Below are positions 1 to 5,774 of a stretch of 20,356 nt of DNA, piece by piece. This stretch comes from a virus: positions 1 through 20,356 of IMG/VR virus record IMGVR_UViG_3300032560_001663; one strand, 5' to 3'. Within the stretch, counting starts at the first letter, position 1. Each line of letters opens with the position of its first letter. Below the pieces are notes generated by a model. It worked only from the letters and a program-made list of their open reading frames with translations. It was not told where the DNA came from and searched no databases. The position numbers and the translations under genes are program-made.

Positions 1-209
1 TTCCAAAAGAAGTTCAGATCAATAGCGCAGCGTCTTAGGTGGTTACTATTCATTGTTTTAGATCTACCGGTTTTGAAGTAAATTTGTTGTTGCTCTGGTG
101 AACGCCAGAGTTCACCCCCAGTAATGACCCACCCTCCTGCTGTTGCAAATTGAATAAGCTTGCTGACGTCGATTAGAAAGGCTGCTTGCTCCGTTACTAG
201 GCTGCTCAT
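1..209 (-). CDS. M15-family peptidase endolysin (partial, N-terminal 69 residues)
   Basis: The reading frame opens at an ATG at 209 that overlaps the holin stop codon (ATGA) and runs off the left edge of the window, so only 69 codons are visible. The protein begins MSSLVTEQAAFLIDVSKLIQ and contains GGWVITGGELWRSPEQQ (residues 26-42) and KTGRSKTMNSNHLRRCAIDL (residues 46-65). The S-x-H-(6)-D pattern there (His57, Asp64) matches the first two zinc ligands of VanY/D-Ala-D-Ala carboxypeptidase-like (M15) phage endolysins. Such enzymes cut the peptide part of peptidoglycan to release phage. Its place directly after a holin fits a lysis cassette. The third zinc ligand would lie beyond the window. 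No signal peptide is visible, so export would depend on the holin. The family call is from motif recognition. Confidence 0.82.
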   Translation of the reverse strand, partial: MSSLVTEQAAFLIDVSKLIQFATAGGWVITGGELWRSPEQQQIYFKTGRSKTMNSNHLRRCAIDLNFFW

Positions 210-739
210 TGCTCTTCTTTTTTCTTTGATCTATACATACGCATCTCAAAGATTTTCTCTACTGATCTACCGCCAAAGTAAGCCAGCATGACTAACTGAC
301 CCCATTCGCCTAGGAGCTTTACATAGGCTTCGTTGATGTCAATACCCATGGCTGATAAAAGTGCGAACAGAAGATAGGCTGTGAGGATATAAACAAGAGT
401 TCCCGGCCTAATGTTCTTCGATAGCTTGGAGTCGCTACCCATATCGGATTGCCAGCGATTGGTAGCGTTGTCCTGCGAGGCTCGATGCATCTCCGCTAGA
501 AGTTTGGATTCTTCAATCTCAAGCTCTTTCTGTTTAAGGGTGTATTGCAGCAGTAACTGCTCTTGTTCAATCTCTAACTGCTTGAGCTTAATCAGATCTT
601 CCTGGCTGGGGTTGTCCGGAATACGCACCCCAATCTTGCCCTCAATGAATTCCTTACCTTTGGCTTGGACCGCGCCCGCAAGTAGACCAAGGCCATTGAC
701 GGCCAAGGTTTGGACTAGAGAGGTGATGATTGGAAGCAT
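206..739 (-). CDS. Phage holin, 3-TM superfamily (GTA-release holin type)
   Basis: A 177-residue protein when started at the ATG at 739 (MLPIITSLVQTLAVNG). The frame stays open to a GTG at 844, but that extension would be encoded by an inverted repeat and has no clear ribosome site, so the inner ATG is preferred (AAGAG about 9-10 bases upstream). Residues 1-30 are hydrophobic. A charged coiled coil rich in E, Q, L and K spans about 45-90. Then come the signature WQSDMGSDSKLSKNIRPGTL and hydrophobic segments (VYILTAYLLFALLSAMGI and WGQLVMLAYFGG), ending in a basic tail. The SD..LSKNIRP signature followed by transmembrane helices is typical of the three-TM holin family first named in gene transfer agents. 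It would form membrane lesions that let the downstream endolysin reach the wall. Its stop codon overlaps the endolysin start by four bases. Confidence 0.8.
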   Translation of the reverse strand: MLPIITSLVQTLAVNGLGLLAGAVQAKGKEFIEGKIGVRIPDNPSQEDLIKLKQLEIEQEQLLLQYTLKQKELEIEESKLLAEMHRASQDNATNRWQSDMGSDSKLSKNIRPGTLVYILTAYLLFALLSAMGIDINEAYVKLLGEWGQLVMLAYFGGRSVEKIFEMRMYRSKKKEEQ

Positions 740-913
740 GTCATTAGCTCTTTTCTTGATGCTTGGAATATAGAAGTCCAACGCCCCACTACCGCCTAGG
801 CTTTTAATTGGTGTTGGCAGTGGGGCGCAGTTACGCGCGCCCACACGCCATGGTTACTTCAACACCCGCAGCCGCACCCAAACACCTGCTGCTAGCGGTG
901 GTCTTCCCTTCTG
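740..913. other. Intergenic gap with hairpin between the 131-aa gene and holin
   Basis: About 170 bases lie between the 131-residue gene and the preferred holin start. They hold a perfect 9-base inverted repeat, CGCCCCACT (782-790) and AGTGGGGCG (819-827). A short GCC/GGC extension and a 20-odd-base loop complete the hairpin. No clean T-tract follows on the minus strand, so it may be an attenuating or processing hairpin and not a strong terminator. CTGCTAGCG also occurs twice near 887-920. No other gene is visible. Confidence 0.5.
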
Positions 914-1309
914 CTAGCGTTTCTTAACCCCCTTGGTTTCTGTTGGCTCTTGCTCAAGAACTCCTTCTAGTGCCTTCTCTTGTACTGGGAGCTGACCTTC
1001 TTTCATCAAGCCTTCTACGATCTCCATGAGACGATCACCATCATCTTCACCAAACACTTTAGCTACGACCTCATGGCCATACTTAGCGCATAGGCGGTCG
1101 TACTCTTGCTCTGGAGTAATGGTGGTCTTTGATGGGCGCTCGAACACCGTGACGTTCTCGCGCCCAAACAGGTTACGAAGGATGTTGGTCTCATACGGCG
1201 GTACGAACACATGGATGGTTGTGAAGGCATCCCTGCGCACTACTGCTTCCACCTCCTTAATTTGGAAGTCACTATGAATAAGCTCTTTGTGATTCATGCT
1301 GTTATTCAT
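914..1309 (-). CDS. Hypothetical phage protein downstream of capsid
   Basis: A 131-residue soluble protein of unrecognised family. It starts at an ATG at 1309 preceded by an excellent AAGGAG six bases upstream, which overlaps the capsid stop codon, so the two are likely translated in series. The first half holds an alternating hydrophobic stretch (FTTIHVFVPPYETNILRNLFG) that reads like a compact alpha/beta fold. The C-terminal third is acidic and rich in E, Q and K (EGLMKEGQLPVQEKALEG, then EQEPTETKGVKKR) and probably disordered. There is no signal peptide or membrane segment. Its position after the capsid gene suggests a head-completion, decoration or head-tail joining role, but nothing in the residues proves this. 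Confidence 0.7.
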   Translation of the reverse strand: MNNSMNHKELIHSDFQIKEVEAVVRRDAFTTIHVFVPPYETNILRNLFGRENVTVFERPSKTTITPEQEYDRLCAKYGHEVVAKVFGEDDGDRLMEIVEGLMKEGQLPVQEKALEGVLEQEPTETKGVKKR

Positions 1310-1319
1310 TCACTTCTCC

Positions 1320-2366
1320 TTATTGAATAGCCAATACCGCATGGGCATTAGCTCTTGAGATGGATAAGGCGCAGCGTAGATTCACCATGGCGTACATGGC
1401 TAAGGTATCGTGCGGGCGAATTGGGGCAACGATGTCTAGGTCATCGTCACGTAGCTTCATAAAGCGGGTGTTAAGGAAATAACAGCGCTTACTCCACTCC
1501 ACCGTGCGATTGGCCATGGCATCAAGTTCATCAAACTGCGGATCCCAAATGATCTCCACTCCCTTAAAGGCTAGGCCAGTGTTAACACCTGCACCTACCC
1601 CAGCATCGATGTATTTGGTTTCGCCTGATCCAGCGATATGGGTCACCGTTACCTGCTTTCGATAGGTATCAATGAACTTACCGCCCGCGATGATGAAATC
1701 CGGGCTACCGCCATGCTTAATACATTGACGCCATGCCGTTTCCATCTCGCCCACTAAGTTGCCTGGCGATGTTGAGGCAATGTCTTTAACGGCGTAGTTA
1801 CGCCAGTAGCTTGCTTTGGCTCGATCAATACCGCCTACTGTGCCGGCGTCTGGCGCTAGGCTGACGAGGCTATCTAAGCCAACTACCGCATCGGCGCCGT
1901 GGGAGCCGTCGCGGTGTAGTTCCAGGTCTAGCTTATTGAGAAAGCCCTCTCTGAGGACCTCTAACTGCTCATCCAGGAGATTGATCAGTTGTACGCGCTC
2001 GTTGTATTCGAGCTGAAAGCCGCGCGCGCCACCCTCACGCACTTTGATGCCATTACTAAATAGGCGGTCATAGTCAATGTACAAGCCATCTACTGCTCTA
2101 CGCCATGGGAATGAGGCCTGCTCAGTGGTATTACGTTTATTGAATTTGACCGTCTCCTCACCAAAGGCCCAGCTAAAGTTACTACCGTGCTCTTTACGGA
2201 TGTTCTCGACGACATTCTGTTTTGCGCCTAATAGGCTTTTACGCCCTTCCATCAGTTTTTTAAGGAAAGGTCTCTCTACGGCGATCTGATCTACTGGAAG
2301 ATTGCGCAAGTACTCATCTAAGGAAACCTTAGCTAACTCTTGCAAGTCTGTATTTGAAATTGGCAT
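1320..2366 (-). CDS. Probable phage major capsid protein
   Basis: A 348-residue protein starting at an ATG at 2366, with AGGGG about six bases upstream. It has the features of a tailed-phage major head protein: a helical N-terminus (LQELAKVSLDEYLRNLP), an E-loop-like segment (FSWAFGEETVKFNKRNT, about residues 64-80), a helical spine region (RVQLINLLDEQLEVLREGFLNKLDLELHRDG), and later beta-rich repeats (DFIIAGGKFIDTYRK; GVEIIWDPQFDEL; RCYFLNTRFMKLRDDDLD). Its size and place downstream of portal and scaffold-like genes support the call. No prohead-protease gene is seen, which fits phages that use a separate scaffold. It is cut off from the scaffold gene by a two-gene toxin-antitoxin insertion and a structured 340-base gap. 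The family assignment rests on context and overall pattern, so a different head protein is possible. Confidence 0.75.
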   Translation of the reverse strand: MPISNTDLQELAKVSLDEYLRNLPVDQIAVERPFLKKLMEGRKSLLGAKQNVVENIRKEHGSNFSWAFGEETVKFNKRNTTEQASFPWRRAVDGLYIDYDRLFSNGIKVREGGARGFQLEYNERVQLINLLDEQLEVLREGFLNKLDLELHRDGSHGADAVVGLDSLVSLAPDAGTVGGIDRAKASYWRNYAVKDIASTSPGNLVGEMETAWRQCIKHGGSPDFIIAGGKFIDTYRKQVTVTHIAGSGETKYIDAGVGAGVNTGLAFKGVEIIWDPQFDELDAMANRTVEWSKRCYFLNTRFMKLRDDDLDIVAPIRPHDTLAMYAMVNLRCALSISRANAHAVLAIQ

Positions 2367-2581
2367 ATGCCACCCCTATCAATATGTTTATATATTCATG
2401 AATTAGTTGGCCTCAATACCTGGTGATGGGGCGTGAATCCATCCATTGCTACGCTACTAGTCGCGACTCTAGCTTTAACGCGATGGCGTGAAGTACCAAG
2501 AACAATTATTGAGGTGATGGATGTTGGCTTGGGATATTTGTGGGTTTTTTGTTGAGTTACTTGAAATACTCGCTTTGGGTC

Positions 2582-2620
2582 TTTATGCCCAATGTGCCTT
2601 TCTGCCACCTTGGGCATAAA
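2582..2620. repeat. Perfect 11-bp inverted repeat, 17-base loop
   Basis: TTTATGCCCAA (2582-2592) and TTGGGCATAAA (2610-2620) are exact reverse complements. In RNA of either strand this gives an 11-pair hairpin. On the minus strand it would sit in the leader between the toxin gene and the capsid gene. No run of T follows directly on the minus strand, so it is not an obvious terminator in the direction of transcription. Confidence 0.75.
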
Positions 2621-2641
2621 AGAGCGTTTCTTTGATCGTGG

Positions 2642-2685
2642 CCGTCAAGGGTGCGCAAGCCACCCCCTTGGGGTGCCCTTGACGG
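2642..2685. repeat. Nested inverted repeat with 10-bp outer and 6-bp inner stem
   Basis: The outer arms CCGTCAAGGG (2642-2651) and CCCTTGACGG (2676-2685) are perfect complements. Inside, CACCCC (2661-2666) pairs with GGGGTG (2670-2675) over a three-base loop. The inner stem stacks directly on the outer right arm, leaving a nine-base bulge on the other side. This begins about 25 bases past the toxin stop codon. It could end or stabilise the toxin-antitoxin transcript, though there is no U-tract, or be a REP-like element. The pairing is seen directly; the role is inferred. Confidence 0.75.
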
Positions 2686-2710
2686 AATTCAGGCCTAGCT
2701 TATTAAACTT

Positions 2711-3469
2711 CTATAAAAAAGTAGCTCGTAATTGTTCAAGCACCTGTGAATATGTAATGCTTTTAGCATGTCCAAGCTCTTTTAAGTCAACCGCTTCTTT
2801 TGCGGCTTGAACAAGAAACTCATTGATATCAGCTTGAATAGATGCTGGAACGACAATCTTTTGATTTTCGGGCATGGTTGCCAGCAGCAAAACAACATCC
2901 CTCAAATGCTTCCGAATCTTCTTGGAGTCTATCGCTACGCCACTCTCACTTCTTTGGCGCAAGTCTAACCATGCTTTTGCCTTCAGGGGAATTAGTGTTG
3001 ATGCATCAGCCCAGCACACTCCATCCCGTAGCCCCCTTCGGATTAATTCGTAATAATCCTCATCAAGCAAGATAGCAGAAAGACTTGATACCTCTTCATC
3101 AAATGTAATGGGCGTAATATCACCCGGCTCCCCATCCACCAAGATATCCTGCTTACGCGAAAACAACTCAATCTCCTTAGGATATCCAGCTGCTTGGGGC
3201 TGACTAAAGCGATAAAACTGCCTCCCATCATCGCCCTTCATCTTGTTCTCGTAGGCACCAGCTTTAATAAAACTCCAAAAACTTTTTGCAAAGTTAACAT
3301 CCAATGCCTCTACGATTAAAACAATGTCCAAATCCTTGGTAACCCTACCCAATGGCAGTCCAGCCTCCTCTGTAGCAAGATAGGTCGCCATACCACCAAT
3401 CAATACAAACTGATTCTCATGGCCTCGAAATGCATTGTGGAATAACTCTAATCCCACTGGTCCAGCCAT
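2711..3469 (-). CDS. AbiEii-like nucleotidyltransferase toxin
   Basis: About 252 residues. The ATG at 3469 shares one base with the antitoxin stop (TGATG); a GTG one codon upstream (3472) is an alternative start. Near residues 22-55 lies a nucleotidyltransferase signature, LIGGMATYLATEEAG followed by KDLDIVLIVEAL: the GG...and D-x-D elements of the DNA polymerase-beta-like fold. A later acidic strand (KEIELFSRKQDIL) may supply the third carboxylate. This layout is that of AbiEii/AbiGii-type toxins, which in characterised type IV systems transfer nucleotides to tRNA acceptor ends and stop growth or abort phage infection. The second half (LIPLKAKAWLDLRQR) is helical, as usual in the family. It lies downstream of a DNA-binding partner gene in a two-gene operon inserted between the scaffold-like and capsid genes. 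Biochemical activity is inferred. Confidence 0.68.
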   Translation of the reverse strand: MAGPVGLELFHNAFRGHENQFVLIGGMATYLATEEAGLPLGRVTKDLDIVLIVEALDVNFAKSFWSFIKAGAYENKMKGDDGRQFYRFSQPQAAGYPKEIELFSRKQDILVDGEPGDITPITFDEEVSSLSAILLDEDYYELIRRGLRDGVCWADASTLIPLKAKAWLDLRQRSESGVAIDSKKIRKHLRDVVLLLATMPENQKIVVPASIQADINEFLVQAAKEAVDLKELGHAKSITYSQVLEQLRATFL

Positions 3470-4479
3470 CACCTTACCCCTAATCCAATTTCAGTTAATG
3501 CAATTTGCACTCGATCGTCGTTCATATCCTCTAAACTCAGAAGCAAAGAATATGGATCCACATAGTCATCTCTCTCTTGCTTAAATTGAGTTCGTGCAGG
3601 AGCATAGCGCCAAACCTCTAGCTCCAGAGCACCTTCAATTGCCTCAGGCAATATCTGCTCGCCAGCCAACTCTTTTTGCGCACTGCGCCACTCCATTTCA
3701 CCGATAGCTCGGACTACGTTTGGCGGTTCACCCAACATGGTTTGCCCTGCCAGTGCGCTTAATCCTGCTAGAGGTAACTGCAAAAACTTATCAAGCGGAT
3801 TACGAAGCCAAATTCGCTTCCGCACAGGGTTTTGCAAACAAGGCTTGACGGCATCCCATAGCGCGTCACCTTGAAGATTCAGGCGCCAAATTCGCTCATT
3901 CTTGTATGCGCCAACATCTAGCCAACCATGCTCCATCAACTCGCTTTTAATACGAGTCATAGTCATGAGGCTATAGCCCAAGTACATGGCAATCTCTTTT
4001 GGATTTAATGTGTCAGGCAAATTACCAAGCAGCGTATTAATCAAAAATACTTGGGTTGCCACATGCAGCCTTTCTTTGGCATCGACCCTTGTTGCCAATG
4101 CGCGCTCTTGGAACTCAACTCCCAACGGGGGTAGGTAGGCCTGTTTAAATGGAATGATAAAAGGCATGCGCCTCGCAACCATCTCTTTGCGCGCATAAGC
4201 TTGAAGAGTATCTCCAACCCAAATAACAGGCACCCCAGCCTCTTTCTGAATAAGCGCCCTTTGTTTAAGTAACGCTGGCAATGCTTGAGCCCCGTCCTTA
4301 TTGGCCATCAAAAGAACCTCGATCCCAGCCAGCCTAGCTTTGCCCATATCGTAAGTTTGGGCAATGTAGCGTGGCAATTGCACCCCTTTCTCCCAAGCGC
4401 CCTCCTGCAGCAAATCCTCTCCCAGGGCTTGCTGCAAGTAGATGCCTGCTTGGTTAAATAGCTCATGTGCATTCGTCAT
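3469..4479 (-). CDS. AbiEi-like antitoxin / winged-helix transcriptional regulator
   Basis: A 336-residue protein starting at an ATG at 4479; no strong ribosome site is seen. A winged-helix/HTH segment lies near residues 160-195 (LNPKEIAMYLGYSLMTMTRIKSELMEHGWLDV, with MTMTRIKSELMEHG as the recognition-helix region). The N-terminal part (IEVLLMANKDG...VPVIWVGDTLQAYARKEMV) looks like an alpha/beta domain, and PLAGLSALAGQTML resembles a segment seen in regulators paired with nucleotidyltransferase toxins. Type IV AbiEi antitoxins bind inverted repeats in their own promoter. Here a perfect 19-bp palindrome lies 30-47 bases upstream of the start, which supports autoregulation. The stop codon overlaps the toxin start. 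The central HTH and the length (AbiEi is usually nearer 200-280 residues) mean this is a distant or different class, so the antitoxin role rests partly on context. Confidence 0.6.
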   Translation of the reverse strand: MTNAHELFNQAGIYLQQALGEDLLQEGAWEKGVQLPRYIAQTYDMGKARLAGIEVLLMANKDGAQALPALLKQRALIQKEAGVPVIWVGDTLQAYARKEMVARRMPFIIPFKQAYLPPLGVEFQERALATRVDAKERLHVATQVFLINTLLGNLPDTLNPKEIAMYLGYSLMTMTRIKSELMEHGWLDVGAYKNERIWRLNLQGDALWDAVKPCLQNPVRKRIWLRNPLDKFLQLPLAGLSALAGQTMLGEPPNVVRAIGEMEWRSAQKELAGEQILPEAIEGALELEVWRYAPARTQFKQERDDYVDPYSLLLSLEDMNDDRVQIALTEIGLGVR

Positions 4480-4507
4480 GCATCCATTTTAACACTGTTT
4501 TTATCTA

Positions 4508-4546
4508 TTAACATACAGTATGTTAATAAGAAATAAAGTATGTTAA
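4508..4546. promoter_or_regulatory. Palindromic operator of the toxin-antitoxin operon
   Basis: TTAACATACAGTATGTTAA (4508-4526) is a perfect inverted repeat of 9-bp arms about one central base. The right half-site GTATGTTAA recurs as a direct copy at 4538-4546, exactly 20 bp (two helical turns) further. A weaker TTAACA half-site lies at 4489-4494. On the minus strand, TTAACA within the palindrome could also serve as a -35 element, with an AT-rich -10 17 bases downstream. This is the expected form of an autoregulatory site. Binding is inferred. Confidence 0.65.
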
Positions 4547-4571
4547 TTAATTGATTTTATTGATATTAATA

Positions 4572-5774
4572 TTAAATTCCCATATTTCCTAGGTGCTGAG
4601 CGATGCGATCCATAGGCTGCTCAGAGTTGGTCAATGGCGCCCCTAGAGTTGCTGTTCGCGCCCGTATAGGCTGGACACTCTGCGAGGCTGAATGTCTGAT
4701 GCAGGCAATACTGGGGTTAGGCCTTTCGATTGCCTCATAAATAGACTCAATCATGGTTTGCCACTGCTCTGGCCGATTGTTCTGCACAAAGACCTGCATG
4801 TAAAACGGATCTGACATGTATTTATTAAAACAGACTGCCTTATCAATATGATCGATTTCATCTGAACGGGTATTTAAGAACTTGAGCATTTGCAGCTTTG
4901 CTTCCGATACCAATTCGGAAGGTTTTTTCTGTGAATCCGCATGAGCCATCACATTACCGACAAACTTGCTTTCTATTTCATATTTACGGATTACATCTTG
5001 CAAGCTCGTAACCGTGCATTGCAGATCTTCAACCTGCTTTTCTAGATCTCGCTTTTCATTGATGATTCTCTGTACACGCTCACACCCCCTCTTCGATTTG
5101 ATGTTGTCAGAGACATCTTGAATGACGCTGCCGTCAGCATCGGGACTCGAACCCGTAGGTCCGGGGTTCAATACTCGCTGGATTAGATCCTCGCCGGTTT
5201 CGGCGTGAACCTCAATTTGCGGGAGAGCATCAACAGTGATGGTGGCTGGTGCAGGTAATAATTCACTAAGATCATGGGCTGGTGGTGGCAGCTTGCTTTC
5301 TGAAGTAGGCATAAAGGCTGGTACATGCACCTCGCCCTTTACAGGTGTAAATATAGACTCGGGTTCAAGAGCTTCAGACTCCTCTTCCAATACTTCGCCC
5401 TCATCAATATCCTCAGATAACTTGGCAAGAGATACATTAGGGGTCTTACTTAAATCATCTAGTAAGTTCGTTGCTTGGCTCCGACTCTGGCTCTTACGCT
5501 CCGCCTTTTGTAGTTGTTGTATCTGAGCGCTACGCTCCTTATCTAATTGAGCTGTTTCTTGTCTGGCTTTTGCTTGCGCAATCAATTCAAGCGCACGCTC
5601 TTCCCTTGCCTTATTACGCCTTGCGGTGCTCTCGGCCGCGTGCTTTTCATAGGCTTCTTTTTCAAGGCGCTCGCGCTCTTTCTTGGCCTCTCTATCCTGC
5701 ACCCTCTGAATTGAGCCACCCTTAGTTAGGACCTCCGACTTAAAGCCTTCCACTTCATTTGCTACTTGCGTCAT
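4572..5774 (-). CDS. Putative phage scaffold protein (coiled-coil, between portal and capsid)
   Basis: A 400-residue protein starting at an ATG at 5774, inside the portal gene's 3' end (20-base overlap), with GAGGAG about seven bases upstream. Residues 20-105 are a highly charged coiled coil (REAKKERERLEKEAYEKHA and onwards). Residues 115-215 are acidic and proline-rich, probably disordered. Residues 225-270 form a second coiled coil (INEKRDLEKQVEDLQCTVTS). The last 130 residues look folded (SEAKLQMLKFLNTRSDEID; MQVFVQNNRPEQWQTMIESI). Charged, elongated proteins at this position, after portal and before capsid, are usually internal scaffolds that guide head assembly. No family signature was recognised, so another structural or ejected internal protein is possible. 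A short stretch near 5138-5185 mimics a tRNA T-arm but is in frame and coding. An AbiE-like pair separates this gene from the capsid. Confidence 0.6.
   Translation of the reverse strand: MTQVANEVEGFKSEVLTKGGSIQRVQDREAKKERERLEKEAYEKHAAESTARRNKAREERALELIAQAKARQETAQLDKERSAQIQQLQKAERKSQSRSQATNLLDDLSKTPNVSLAKLSEDIDEGEVLEEESEALEPESIFTPVKGEVHVPAFMPTSESKLPPPAHDLSELLPAPATITVDALPQIEVHAETGEDLIQRVLNPGPTGSSPDADGSVIQDVSDNIKSKRGCERVQRIINEKRDLEKQVEDLQCTVTSLQDVIRKYEIESKFVGNVMAHADSQKKPSELVSEAKLQMLKFLNTRSDEIDHIDKAVCFNKYMSDPFYMQVFVQNNRPEQWQTMIESIYEAIERPNPSIACIRHSASQSVQPIRARTATLGAPLTNSEQPMDRIAQHLGNMGI

Larger units (their letters stand above)
2367..2710. other. Structured 344-base gap between toxin gene and capsid
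   Basis: No convincing gene lies here. A minus frame of 73 codons (2396-2617) exists, but it has no ribosome site, overlaps a strong inverted repeat and has no recognisable sequence. The gap instead holds two perfect inverted repeats, listed separately at 2582-2620 and 2642-2685. The capsid ribosome site lies at its left end. It may carry a promoter, a processing site, or the scar of whatever brought in the toxin-antitoxin cassette. Confidence 0.5.

Noticed and set aside
411-773. Plus-strand frames opposite the late genes
   Set aside because: These are complementary shadows of the minus-strand genes, rich in Ser and Leu and without ribosome sites.
740-844. Longer holin start at the GTG at 844
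   Set aside because: The extra 35 residues would be encoded across an inverted repeat and lack a ribosome site; the shorter form begins with the expected hydrophobic segment.
2396-2617. Minus-strand frame of 73 codons before the capsid
   Set aside because: No ribosome site, its ATG falls within the right arm of an 11-bp inverted repeat, and the protein reads as random.
5138-5185. tRNA T-arm lookalike (CGGGTTCGAGTCCCG on the minus strand) in the scaffold-like gene
   Set aside because: Only a 4-bp T-stem fits (the fifth pair would be A-A), no acceptor, D or anticodon arms surround it, and the bases are in frame as codons for PTGSSPDADG. Not a tRNA, and too different from the tRNA-Ser end to be its attachment copy.
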